Position numbers and translations under genes: made by a program. 64,000 bases of DNA from Neofusicoccum parvum. Lineage: Eukaryota; Ascomycota; Dothideomycetes; Botryosphaeriales; Botryosphaeriaceae. The notes under the pieces are model-generated. The model was not told the DNA's origin and searched no databases. It saw only the letters and a program-made list of their open reading frames with translations. Of this stretch, positions 34,186 to 45,030 are shown piece by piece. The stretch is taken from positions 1,426,001 through 1,490,000 of the forward strand of contig CP087212.1 of assembly GCA_020912385.1 (NCBI GenBank). Direction: 5' to 3'. Position 1 is the first letter of the stretch. Each line of letters begins with the position of its first letter.

Positions 34186-35634
34186 TCAAGCCTTCATGCG
34201 CCGCCAGAGCCCAACAAACCCACCAACACCGTGGGTCAAGCCGGTCATGGGTCTGCAGACGAGCTTCCAGCCGCCGTCTCCAGCCGTCTCGAGCTGCTCC
34301 TCCAGCTCCTTCTCGGTCTTCTCCAGCGTCTCTACCTCCTTGACCGCCTGTTCGGCTACGCTTGCTTCTCTTTCGCTACTCTCTGCCGCACTGTCTTGAT
34401 CAACGTCAAGATCCTCCTCGTTCTCAGCCTTCACGTCTGTGCCATTCGCTGCTTTTCTCGCGGCTTTGAGCTGCGCAACTCTGACATCCCACTCCCGAAC
34501 GGTACTGCTCCCCTTCAGCTCGACAACAGTCTCAAGTGCCAAAGGCAGCTGCAGCTCTTTGATCTTCCGCACTGCATCGGCGATTTGCGTGATGCTCGGA
34601 TTGAAGACTGCAAGCGCACCGTCGACATGGAGTGCCTTGCTTACGGCTTCCAGATGATCCTCTGCGGAAGGGAGATCCAGAAATACGCGATGCAGAAACG
34701 GCTCAGGCTCTTTAGAAGAATCCCCATTAGCCTGAGCCTCAAGTCTAGCATGTATCCAAGACGAAACATCTCCGACAGAGAAATCAACATCGTTGGCGTA
34801 CATTCCGCGGCGAAAGCCTTGCACGATCTTGCGCGCATGCTTGGAGTGCCGCGGCTTGATATCCAGAGTGTGAACAACGGCCCGCCTGTTCTTCTTCCAT
34901 GCCTCGACAGTGTGCTCCGCTGCGTGGTCCGTAGTGGTAGACTCGTACGTCACGTCCTCCACTGAGTGATCAGGATCCGCGGGAGTGTGTTCCACACGGA
35001 GGGACTCGGGCAATGGGGGGTTGGCGGCGTGGATTGCGCGAGCGAGATGCAACGTCAGGCCGCCATGGCCTGTGCCAGCCTCGAGGATCTCCAACGGCGG
35101 AGAAAGCGGTGTGGATGGCACTACAGGACTCACGTGAATGTCCAGCAGGTTGACGATGAACGAAGCGTCGTCTGGATATATCTAGAAGGAAGAGCAGCGT
35201 CAGCCAGATACGCGCGAGGTTGCACAGTGATAGACGAACAGGAGTGACGATGCGCGGAGTCAGGCGCACGTACTCGTCCAGCGTTGGGTCATGGATGCGG
35301 TACTCGGTCTTCGTGGTCTGGATGGTGTCGCGGATGGTCTTGCCAATGATGCCGTCGTGCGCAATGCTGCCGTGGTGGTTGGCGACGACCACGCCGGGCT
35401 TCAGCGGCTTGGTCAGAAAGCCCCGGTTGCGCGGGCGGTTCTTGTCGCGCAGCAGGACGATGTCGCCCTCTGGCGGCGGCGGCGCGGATCAGCGCGGGGC
35501 GGCAGGCATGCAGGGCGGGCCAGGAGCTTACCAGCGAAGACCTTGGAGCGGGTCTGGGACGCCAGCGCGCGGCGGCATTGGCGGCAGACCGCTCGGGGCA
35601 GCCGCGCAGACGGGCGCAGGGCGAGCATGTGCAT
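34186..35634 (-). CDS. tRNA (adenine-58-N1) methyltransferase, Trm61/Gcd14 family, probably mitochondrial
   Basis: Exons 35634-35532, 35469-35240 and 35181-34186 give 442 residues (introns 62 and 58 nt). The N-terminus MHMLALRPSARLPRAVCRQC, then RRALASQTRSK, is Arg-rich, has no acids and has the look of a mitochondrial presequence. Next come the small beta-domain (EGDIVLLRDKN, HHGSIAHDGIIGKTIRDTIQ), the pre-fold YPDDASFIVNLLDIH and SAM motif I LEAGTGHGG (144-152). The catalytic motif is LDLPSAED (Asp280). Trm61 enzymes methylate A58 in the T-loop; nuclear forms pair with Trm6, while mitochondrial TRMT61B works alone. The leader and the divergent core argue for the latter role, which is an inference. 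The C-terminus has a Glu-rich coiled-coil-like insert (EKEELEEQ type) before the final strand. An extra in-frame ATG lies two codons downstream. Confidence 0.88.
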
Positions 35635-36039
35635 GTGGGCGACGTTCTGGTGTCGCAACACCGATCTGCGCAGAAATCTGGGGTAGCAGGGCGGGCGGAA
35701 GTCGTGCCGGGCGCGGTGCGAACGCGCGCTTGGCGGGCGGCCAGCACTTCGGGCGCAGGGATGGGGCCCAGACTGGCGCTGGTGCTAACGGCCACGATTC
35801 ATAGGAGCCACTGAGCAGCCCGCGAGCTCTGACCCTCGCCCACGCTGCGCTCTAGCCCTCGCCCAGCACCCAGGCACACCACTCCGAGCAGCTCCTGCGC
35901 GCGAGAGGATGGCTTGCCCGGAGCACTTCACCCACCGAGCCGTCTGCTGAAACACCAGTCTCCTCCCTCCCGCCCACCACCGCGCCCTTCCCAACCCCAG
36001 CTCCGCCTCCTCAGGGAGCTCACGAGATCCGTAGCCAGG
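35635..36039. promoter_or_regulatory. Divergent promoter between trm61-like and dcr2-like genes
   Basis: These 405 bases are all that separates the two divergent start codons, so both promoters must lie here. The sequence is GC-rich and has no TATA box I can see, as is usual for housekeeping pairs. Confidence 0.6.
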
Positions 36040-37789
36040 ATGACCCGCAGAATCGTGCGCAGCCCACGCGCCCGCTAATCAAACCCCCAAAGCTAAATCG
36101 CAGCAGGTCCGCACCGGCATCCAGCTGGGGCTGCTCGTCACCACCATCGTGCTGATCCTCGTCTTCTTCGACAACCACTTCCGCGTGCTGCCCCAGAGCA
36201 TCCACAACCACCTGCCCGTCCACCACCCGGGCCTGATCATCACCGACATCCACGTCCAGACCTGCTCCTCGCTCAACCCGCTGTCCACCTGCAAGCTCGA
36301 CCCCGACAAGTGGCACCGCATCGAGAAGGACCTGTATCTGGGCACCGGCTGGTTCAACAAGGCCTACGTCCACGTCAAGCGCAAGCGTGAGGAGGAACTG
36401 AACCAGGATGACCGCGTCGTGCTCGACGTGCGTGTCGGCCGCCTCGACCCCTCAATGGGCGAGAAGGGCCAGGAGTCGGCCAAGTGGGAGTCGCGTCCTG
36501 CGGGCCTCTGGCTGCTGCGCTCGAGCAAGCGCCACGACAGCGACTCCAAGCAGGTCATCACCGCAATCGACATTCTGTTCGGCGCCGACGCCGTTGAGCC
36601 GCGCCCCGGCTGGGACGTCCGCGACACCCCGCTGCTACTGGACACGTCTGCTGAGGCCCAGGAGGCGCGTATCAGCGTCCGCCGCGGCATGCCTCACAAG
36701 GTCGACAAGCCCGTGCCCAGGATCAGGAAGGACGGCAAGTTCAAGATTTTGCAAGTGTCGGATCTCCATCTGAGCACTGGACTGGGCGCATGCAGGGACC
36801 CGGAGCCGAAGGACCACAATGGCGGCCAGTGCGATGCTGACAGCCGCACCTTGGAGTTCGTCGGCAAGATCCTGGACCAGGAGAAGCCCGACATGGTTGT
36901 TCTGTCTGGCGATCAAGTCAACGGAGACACTGCGCCGGACGCTCAATCCGTAAGCATCACCTCAGGTACATATCTACTGAAGGACACCAATGATAACCCA
37001 ACAGCATAGGCTATCTTCAAATTCTCCGAGCTATTCATAAAACGCAAGATTCCATACGCAGCCATTTTTGGTAACCACGACGACGAGGGCTCCCTGTCCC
37101 GTGCGGCGCAAATGTCCCTTCTTACGACGCTCCCATACTCTCTCTCCGAACCGGGCCCGAACAACATTGAGGGGGTGGGTAACTACTACGTCGAAGTTTT
37201 GGCACCGGGCAATTCGCAACATTCTGCCATGACATTGTACTTCCTCGACACGCATGCTTACTCCCCCGATGAGGCCAAATACCGCGGCTACGATTGGCTC
37301 AAGCCGAACCAAATCACTTGGTTCAAAGACACCGCCCGATCCCTGAAGGACGCGCACAAGCACTACACTCACATCCACTTGGATATGGCATTCATCCACA
37401 TCCCGCTACCCGAATATGCCGAGCGTGAGAACAATTTCGTAGGGACCTGGAAGGAGGGAGTCACTGCGCCGGGCTTCAACAGCCATTTTCACGACGCCCT
37501 CGTCGAAAACCACGTTCTGGCCGTTTCCTGCGGCCATGATCACGTCAACGACTACTGCGCCCTCAGCAAGGTCGGGGAAGATCCTAAGCTGTGGATGTGC
37601 TACGCTGGTGGCAGTGGCTTCGGTGGGTATGGCGGCTATGACGGCTACCATCGGAGAGTACGCGTCTTCGATATCGACACGAATAAGGCAAGAATCACCA
37701 CCTGGAAGAGGGTAGAGTACGGTGAGACAGAGAAGAGACTTGACGAACAGATAATCGTCGAAGGCGGCCAGGTCTACGCAAGCGCATGA
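36040..37789 (+). CDS. Metallophosphoesterase, Dcr2-type phosphatase
   Basis: Exons 36040-36054, 36107-36949 and 37010-37789 give 545 residues. The first coding exon is only five codons (MTRRI), joined to VRTGIQLGLL at the second AG of a CAGCAG acceptor; use of the first AG would add one Gln. A single N-terminal membrane anchor follows (GIQLGLLVTTIVLILVFF). The calcineurin-like domain shows all metal motifs: LQVSDLHLS (Asp224), VVLSGDQVNGD (Asp274), IFGNHDDE, a lone His in FIHIPLPEY, and CGHDHVNDYC. The order and the conserved GYDWLKPNQITWF segment fit yeast Dcr2/Sia1, linked to the unfolded-protein response (Ire1 dephosphorylation) and the G1/S transition. That role is extrapolated. Intron 2 is 60 nt (GTAAGC...CATAG). 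Confidence 0.92.
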
Positions 37790-38385
37790 GAAAGCCAGGA
37801 CACAGACTTTCTTCTCTTCTATTGATTTGGACACAGTAAAATACCCTTCCAAAACGCGTATTCTTGAGATACCCGTTTTACTTCTCCTCTCTTCTACTTC
37901 TCCTCCTCTCTTGGAACTACCAGGCACCAGGACAGGGGCCAGTTCGTAGTCTTCTCGGCCAGCGTGAGTGCGTTACGGTTGGTTGTAAGGGGCAATTTAC
38001 CCCATTACTTTTTTGCTTAAAGCTTTTGCTCTCATGAAATTTTTGGGAGGTAAACAAAGGGAGTTTGTGTCTAAAGGCGGGGAAATAGGGAGCATATGGA
38101 AAACGGTCAATGGAGAACCCAGTCCTACTCTGGCGGCAAGAAGATTCCGATCCACCCAAATTTCTTCTTTTCTCTCCGCTCGACCCGGTGTTTTTATGAA
38201 GCAAGGCGTTCTCGGGCGTTCGCGAAGCTTCGTGCTGCTCTTGCCGTTGCGAAGTGCCCTCAGATGGGTGAAGGGTTTGGTGAGGTGGATGGGTGGAAAT
38301 GCGGCCGCCCGTATATTACTGTGTTTGTGTACTCTTGTGTGTTATGCGTGTCATGTATGTGTGAATAGGAGTAGGCGGGAATAAA
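37790..38385. other. 3' intergenic stretch
   Basis: This is the downstream flank of the Dcr2-like gene (pyrimidine-rich at 37.86-37.92 kb) followed by AT-rich DNA. No gene or repeat is recognised. Confidence 0.55.
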
Positions 38386-38724
38386 ATGGATGATTATTGC
38401 TTTGGCGCCGCGTTTGAGGTATCACTCTTGATATTGCAATCCTTATTATTTCAGGCAGTTGCATGGTCGGTCCAGTTTTGTTTTCCTTGTCGAAATGATC
38501 AGCGAAGAAGCCTCAAGGTTTTCATTGGCCTAATAACCTTAGCTGACGCGGCCAGTTGCGTGGCTTATGTCGGACAAGCATTCGTTGCAGTTGATAATAC
38601 TTCACCTCCTTATCTTCCAGCTCTAATCCAATCAATTGCTGTTGTTTGCATCTTACCCGCTGTCGTCGACAAAACCTCTGCGAGCTCTGCGAGTACTTAC
38701 ATCCGGCTACTCTTTGCTACGTGA
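38386..38724 (+). pseudogene. Possible relic of a polytopic membrane protein
   Basis: An open frame of 112 codons beginning MDDYCFGAAFEVSLLILQSL has three hydrophobic segments (about 9-33, 45-68 and 80-95). The pattern (short N-terminus, helix-loop with basic residues, LKVFIGLITLADA) recalls the N-terminal half of fungal DUF6534-like membrane proteins. The frame then ends abruptly in AT-rich DNA, with no convincing splice site or remaining helices. It could be a decayed copy, an unspliced exon or chance. Confidence 0.28.
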
Positions 38725-39529
38725 AGACTTACGCTATCCGGGGGGTCCGGCAGCCAATGGCTGGCGCGAAGAATTTACGGCATCTGAACGGGACAATATG
38801 GTTGGGCCAGTATTTGTTTGGCTGGGAATTTCGAGGCTTTTGTGTACCAAAGCCATCCAAATGCATATGTTGGCTCGCTGCATCTGTATAGTTGTTGTCG
38901 GTTGAGCTTGAGGAGAGCACCTCACGCTAGCCGTGGATTGCCATAACCTTCTATATAGCCAACTATGTTAATTGGTTTCTCATGCTGGGAAAAACGAGAC
39001 CGCAAATGCATGGCTAAGGAATTTCGAGTTTCACCAACACGTCATAGATGGTGAGGATGGGCAGTGGTTCGTCGCATACCACCAATGTTGCCGAGCAGCT
39101 CTGGAAAGCGGTGCTAGCTTGAAAGACTGAAACGCACTTGGATTGGATTAGAATGAGAGAGTGATACTGAAGATTACAGTAAAGCTTGCGAACCTTCTCT
39201 TTTGGTTCCAATCTTACTCGTCATCAAATTAAAGCGAGAGGCAAGGGACAAACCATTGCGTCTGCTATTACTGAAGCCTAAATTCGGGACTCGCAACACA
39301 CATAACTTATACATAAGGATACTTGAACTCTATACGTATAGCATCCTTTGAGATGGTAATGTAGAACGCCGTAGTGATTTCAGAGGTGGCGTGTCCCGAA
39401 CTCAGGCCCGCGGTACCGGAGCGCCCTGCAATTATCACCTCTCGATGAGCAATCATGAGAGGAGATAGCAAACAAACTACTGGCAAATGGGAAAGGAGAA
39501 TCTTTGGCAACCAAAATGCCACACTTCAA
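38725..39529. other. AT-rich gene-free stretch
   Basis: AT-rich DNA between two probable relics. No intact frame, splice structure or named element is seen. The part next to 39529 may contain the lost 3' end of the acyltransferase relic (a hydrophobic frame at 39307-39522, minus strand). Confidence 0.45.
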
Positions 39530-40470
39530 CTAGGCATGGAAGAATCCGGATATTGCGAACGATGTGTAAAGTTGGATATGAGATGAGAAATTGCTTCCCG
39601 GGGGGGCGTGAAGAAGGCGCGCAAGAGTTTTCCCGTAACCAAGCAGCATCTCATAGTTTTGCAACATTATCCTTTTATCAAACATATAACGCGGTGAGCA
39701 TACACCTTTCTCATCATCTGATGCCAGAATATACCCTAGAAATGGCACATGGTGGTGACTTTATTGACGTGACCAAACAGAGGAAGCCAGTCCTAAGGAG
39801 CGGCAGATCAGCCGGGATTCCTTACTCACGGGCTCAAGATTCCTGAATTTACTTTTAGTTGACTAATATCTAGTGACACCGCAAGGATAGCTCCAAAGGC
39901 ACATGCCATTTGGATGGGTAAATACATCTTCAGCCTGGTGAATAGTGCATTCAGCAAAGACTAGCTCCACGTTGATGTTCGTATAGTCTCGGCCCCGCTG
40001 TCAGACACCGTCCTAGGCATATGGGCTTGGATCAAGTCCGCTACGATGCAATACTTGACATATGCGAGGACGCGTCGCCGCAAGAAGCGCCATTTTGAAG
40101 GCACCGGACATTCCGCCGGAAGAACTCTGACCTGGAAGTTCCATCCGATGCCACACAGAGTCGCCATGAAGAAGAAAGCCTATTTCAACTATTCCACCCC
40201 AAGAAGCATGAATGATGCCACTTCGGGCTTCCGGCTCAGCCGCCAGTGATCCTTCTCGATGACCGTGAAGAGAGGCTTCTCTATCGTGGCCATGAAGACC
40301 CGCCACTGGTTTACCATGGCAAATCGGGTAACAAAGTACTCTGTGTACAGATTATTATACGTTCCGATAGTTAATCCTGAAATGACCGGAATGAAGATGG
40401 CGGACCTGAGCCGGAGGGGGGAAAGTGCCAAAGCGAGAAGCTGGACAGCCGGGAGAAGGACATGTGGAAG
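39530..40470 (-). pseudogene. Decayed wax-synthase-like membrane-bound O-acyltransferase
   Basis: A minus-strand reading frame keeps recognisable segments of the fungal wax-synthase/MBOAT_2 family but is broken. In order: hydrophobic N-terminal helices (LLALALSPLRLRSAIFIPVI), MATLCGIGWNFQV (family GIGWNW motif), FLRRRVLAYVKYCIVADLI, KMYLPIQMACAFGAI, DWLPLFGH followed by HF-stop-GIFWHQMMRK (family F-W-G-x-F-W-H-Q), and, after a frame change, LHAPPGSN...AISGFFHA (family SGxxHA). Stop codons interrupt it at about 40190, 40181, 39962 and 39737, plus three between 39737 and 39850. At least two replace a Trp the family would have (TGG to TAG), a G-to-A transition as RIP makes. Intact relatives are acyltransferases for sterols or meroterpenoids. 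No product is expected. The 5' and 3' ends are uncertain. Confidence 0.55.
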
Positions 40471-41036
40471 AGGGAATCCATTTGGATGAGGACTGCAGCG
40501 CCAAATTCTCCATTGTCTAGGACGAAGTGCAGTAAATACCCGCGTGCAATGCCTTCGTATAAAGCTGAAAGTTGAGAGGGGGGCTTTCGCTCAATGGACG
40601 ACCAAATGGCTATTTCACGTCATCTTGATGTTGGGTAGCAGATCAAGTAGTCCACTTATACTCAAGCGAAAGTTTAATCTGTTGAGCCAGTCTCTGGTAT
40701 GCGAAGTGCAGACAGGGCCCTCCGTATCGCGGTCTCATCTTAACCTACCAGGTAGCTGCCCTTTGACAAGCCGATTGATACAATCGGGACCAAACTTAGG
40801 TATTTTGAAGAGGACGCCCCAGTTTAAGCATGTGCGCAAAAGGATTTACCACGTGCTTGCCTCTGTACATCGTTGGATAGTCTGCAATGATTGAACGATC
40901 CCTACCTGTGAAAATGCTAGAACCAAAAGACATCCGCAGCCCAACTAACTCCACCAACCCTCAAAACCAACCCCGACAGACCTCCAAGACGCCCTCGCTA
41001 ATGCCCATAATTTAAAAACTCAAACACCCACCACCA
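40471..41036. other. Gene-free stretch
   Basis: The 5' side of the acyltransferase relic (a possible original ATG lies near 40512, MENLALQ, out of frame with the rest) and the 3' flank of the membrane protein gene. No other feature is seen. Confidence 0.45.
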
Positions 41037-43932
41037 TCACCGTTCCCCCCTCCCATCACCCCCCTCGTCATCCGTCCGCTGTCTCAAATACACCGGCCTA
41101 ACTCCCAACCCCGCGCCTACCCCCAGCAACTCCACGCCCCTATCCACCTCGCGCTCGCTCGTCGCCGCCAGACTCGCCGTATCCAAGGCCTCTCTCGCCT
41201 CAAGGCCCCATTCCCTCGAACCCCCCGCGTCGACCTCCTGCCTGCTGTACCCACCCAGCAGCGCCCTGCTGGACGCGTCGCTCTCGCCCCTGCTGCGACT
41301 CCTGCTCCTGCTGCCCGGGAAGTACGGCGGGCTGAAGCGCTGCGAGTCGGCCGTCGACAGCGGGTCGGTGTCGAGCGAGATGGAGCGGTAGCGGTCGTGG
41401 GTGCGGTGCCGGGGCGGCGAGTGATGTAAGTGCGCGTCCGTCCACTCCTCAAGCTGGATGCTCGGCGTGACGCCCAGCATCGCGGCACCGCCGTCACTGC
41501 CGCCACCGGTGGTGGTAGAGGAGCCGAACGACGGGACGCGGGGAGAAGCGCCGTCGGGCGTCCAGCGGACGCTGTTGTCTGCTCGAGGGCCGTCGGGACG
41601 ACGGAAGACGGTGACGAGCACGGCCTTGAGCAGGAGGAAGGTCGCGGCCTCGAGGGTGCGCCAGGCCAGGCGCAGCGGGTAGGTGAGGCGGCGGTAGGCC
41701 CGGGTGCGGTGCAGGCCGCGGGCCGCGGCGGCATAGTTCTCGGTCGAGAGGTGCGATTGCTGACACCACTCTGAGACGACGTACATCATGCTGAAGGACA
41801 TGATGGCGGTGCCGACTGCGGTGCCGGCGGACCCTGGGGAAGAAAAGGCTCCGATTAGCTGATGGCCACTCCGGGGATGCGATGACGTGTATTATCCATG
41901 CAGAGGTGGACGTGTTCATGCGGGCGTTTGAAACCTCATTTTGGAATAGCGATGCGGTGCGTCAAGTCCTCGCAGGGATGCGCAAGAATTTCTTTTGATC
42001 TTGCCGACAAGGAGAATAAGAACTTACAATACCATCGTACCCAAGGACTGTTCGTCTGGTCACTTTGCTGAAAGTCCATGTAGCCGCCACCACGCCCCCA
42101 TGTGCTTGTCTGGCATTCGCACGTCCTGTATGAGCCGAACGTCTGCGCTAGTACGATGTAGAGAAGCCAAATGAAGTTGATGACCTCCAGAGGCCGGAAG
42201 AAGCAGTTTTCAGTCCACTGTTGAAATGTCCAGCTCTGGCAGGATTCTGCTTGGTGCTTCAACGAAGATTTGATTGCAATCTTGAGCCGGGTGCTGATAG
42301 GGAGTATACTCAGAATGGGGAGAGTGGCCTTGATGAACAAGTGTTGTGCTGCGTTGGCGAAGCGTTTGAGCTTTGCCTTTGCACGTTGGAGAATGTCTTG
42401 AGCTCTTTCTTCCATCCTGATGACTGTGTGTTGGGTTTGGATACGCGTGATGCTCCTTCTGACCCAATGGGGCTGTTCTGGGCGGACCGGGGATGCCATC
42501 CACCAGACCAAAAGCTCTAGTGTTAGCAGCGCTGAAGATGTAATGCAAAATATGACGTATCCGCCGCTCCGACAGCCCAGCCCTATGGTAGGCGTGTAGT
42601 AGGACAGAATGAAGGCGCCGAAACATGTGCCTCCAACAATCAGCATGCCGCTGCCGATCTGCCAGAGCTCGCGGAAGTCGAACCAGAGCAAGCCTTCGTC
42701 AACACCACCAAGGACAAGATGCATTCGCGCCTCGGCTTCGTTAGCGAGCCATCCACGGCCGTGCCTTGTGACATAACAGTCCTCAATATCAGAGAGAATG
42801 GGATGCGCGGCACCGTAGTGCCAACGGACACGGCCCTGACCGGCGAAGTCGACGAAGAAGTCCTGCATGTATTTGCTCTGCTCACTGATGCGTCTCACCC
42901 AAGCTTCCATACGTTTGCATTCCGGCTGGCCTTCGAACGTGCCAATGAAGTCTTCTCTGATCTCTTCATCTTGGAGTGACTTGCAGACAATGTCGATGAG
43001 CTTGTTGAGTTTTTTCCGGATATCATCCGCTGCCACTGGGTTTCGATCTACAATGCTGCAGAGTATGAGTACTGGAAGCCAGGCGAGAAGCAGGCCAAGG
43101 GCGAGATCGTGTGCGGTTGAGTTGTGGCCCAGCTCTCCGAAAGATGCCTGGATGGAGATGGCAAGCGAAAACAGAAACCAACCGGTGGATACAAAGACGG
43201 GAACAGTGCCACGCTTACGGGCTGCGCGGAGCTTGTGTGCTAGATCCTGGCGCACCTTGTTGAGCCTCTTCTCCTTGCCGTCTTTGCCGCGGAGTTGAAG
43301 ATCCTTGCTGAAGAGCACGATTCGCAGTAGACCCTCAGCCTCCTTGTTCAGGGCTTCACTGCGTCTCATGGTGTACTGGTTCATCGTCATCAAAATATAG
43401 AAAGAATCGCGTATACTGCTGAAGTGACTCTGCTCGTCCGGGATTGGTTCGTCACAGCGCGTGGCCATGTCGACTTCACCATCCATGTCAGCTTCGGCCA
43501 CTTGCATGCCCTGCGGAGCCGGATAGAACGGCGCGGCGGCATGGTACGCAACAAGGAAGCCTGTGACTTACCCATGAGCGCGCACTTGGCAGAAACCTTG
43601 ATGTTCCACAAGATATACGCCAGGGACGCCATTGGTGAGCCGACCCACCTGGCGATGGCCAGTATGGTGTGCGAAAAGGCATTGCTCTCGAACGGCGCCT
43701 GTAGCAAGATGCCCACAACAGGCAGGATCCACGTCGTGATAGTGCTCGAGGCGAGCGACCAGGGGTAGTAGTCGCTGTAGGTGCCGCAGAGGATCTTGCA
43801 GCCCTCGGTAGTAACTTGGCTTTGGTTGTTTGGAGCGATGCCGATAACAGGACCCCTCCAGCCGAACAGAGCCTGGGCCGTCGCGTTGGCCATGTAATCC
43901 TTGCCGCACTGCTCGAAGTTAGGTTGGCGCAT
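41037..43932 (-). CDS. Fungal polytopic membrane protein of unknown function
   Basis: Exons 43932-43572, 43473-42028 and 41833-41037 give 867 residues. I do not recognise a named domain. The N-terminal part is Cys-containing and probably extracytoplasmic (QCGKDYMANATAQALFGWRG, TEGCKILCGTYSDYYPW) with possible N-glycosylation sites. About nine hydrophobic segments follow: SSTITTWILPVVGILL, GSPMASLAYILWNIKV, STGWFLFSLAISIQASF, LALGLLLAWLPVLILC, IGSGMLIVGGTCFGAFIL, YVIFCITSSALLTLELLVWW, PLEVINFIWLLYIVLAQTF and SAGTAVGTAIMSFSMMYVV. The last ~200 residues are an Arg/Ser-rich cytoplasmic tail. Intron 2 (194 nt) is clear (GTAAGT...CCCAG). The acceptor of intron 1 is not: the frame requires an AAG, and 43474 is chosen because CTGAC precedes it at branch distance and the join reads KCALMVDMATRCDE. 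AAG sites 12 or 21 nt further upstream would also keep frame. Confidence 0.75.
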
Positions 43933-44931
43933 GGTGACGAGCAACGTAGCGGATGCCGGCGGCGTTGAGTGGGCGATTGGGCGGCATGGGCGGTTTGCAG
44001 AATGTCACAGACGATGCATTTCACGCGCAAGAGGAGGAGGGCGAGGGCGAAAGCGATGGCGAGGGCGACGGCAGAAGGCCGACTCAGAGCTGCAAGGCCC
44101 AATCGCACGACATCGCGGCGCCCGCTGCCGCTGTCAAATAGCGGATGGCCGGCGGCGGGCCGCGTTGCGCGTGCTTCGACTCTGCTCTTGCGGCTGAGAG
44201 ACGCGGACGGCCAGCTGTCTCCGTCTGCGCCCTGGGCCCATCTGGGCAGCTACTCCAGGCGGCGGCGGCGACTGCGGAGAGAGGCGCCCCTGCTACTGGC
44301 GGAGGCGGAGAGGGGCGTGACCTCTGAGTAAGCCACAGCGGTACAAATGGCCCCCAGCATGCTCCAAACGTGCCTTTCACCCATCCCCTCGCTTCGGCGC
44401 ATCGTGTCCGATAAGGAGTTCCAGCAGCCTGAATGTGGCAATTCGGCCAAGGCCAAGCGCCGCGGTTGTAAGACTGCTGTGTGAGACTGTTGCCATTTCG
44501 AGGCCTAATGTCGATCGCATGCGTTGATCGAGTTTCGGCAGCCGCGAGCTGATCTGCGGAAATCTATTTGCCGAGGGCGCTTTGCCCTGAGGGCGCCGGG
44601 CAGCGAAGTCCAGGGGCTTCAGAGAGCGGATGCGCATGGCCGCAGCGGCAACAGGGCAGAGCAGCGACGAGAGGGCGACTGCAGGGGCGGAGGCGGAGCG
44701 AGGCGTCAGACCGATCCCACGTCGTTGCCCTGGTGGTCAAGTTTAGGCCGTTGACGTCGTGGGCGGTGGCTCTGGGCGGCGCTGCCACTGCTGACGTGAA
44801 CCCCGGCGAAAAAGAACCGCCGCAGCCCGGCTACACCCGCACGCTCACCCCAAAATTAGACTCTGCCGCCCACCACCGATCGCCTCCCACCGCGCAGCCA
44901 GCCACCGCTGCGCAAAAAGACAAAAAGATGT
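43933..44931. other. 5' flank of membrane protein gene
   Basis: GC-rich spacer between the membrane protein start and the tRNA. No gene is supported. Confidence 0.5.
44922..44926 (-). terminator. Pol III T-run terminator of the tRNA gene
   Basis: TTTTT on the tRNA strand, five bases beyond the discriminator, with a second T5 run eight bases on (44914-44918). This is the usual RNA polymerase III stop. Confidence 0.75.
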
Positions 44932-45030
44932 TGATGAGGACGAGACTCGAACTCGCGCGGGTTGCCCCACCAGGAATTGCTGTTAAGATACACCTTAACC
45001 TGGCGCCATAACCAACTCGGCCACCTCACC
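44932..45030 (-). tRNA. tRNA-Leu(AAG), intron-containing
   Basis: The 99-nt gene folds as a class II tRNA. The acceptor stem GGTGAGG pairs with CCTCATC (one G-U) with discriminator A at 44932. The D-arm is GCC...GGC and the anticodon stem CCAGG/CCTGG. The long variable arm TGGGGCAACCCGC is as in Leu and Ser tRNAs, and the T-arm GCGAG-TTCGAGT-CTCGT contains the B box. The loop TTAAGG-T places anticodon AAG at 44996-44994, and A73 agrees with leucine identity. A 17-nt intron (44992-44976) begins one base after the anticodon. It contains CTTAA, complementary to the anticodon TTAAG, the pairing typical of eukaryotic pre-tRNAs. After A34-to-inosine editing it would read CUU and CUC. Confidence 0.93.
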
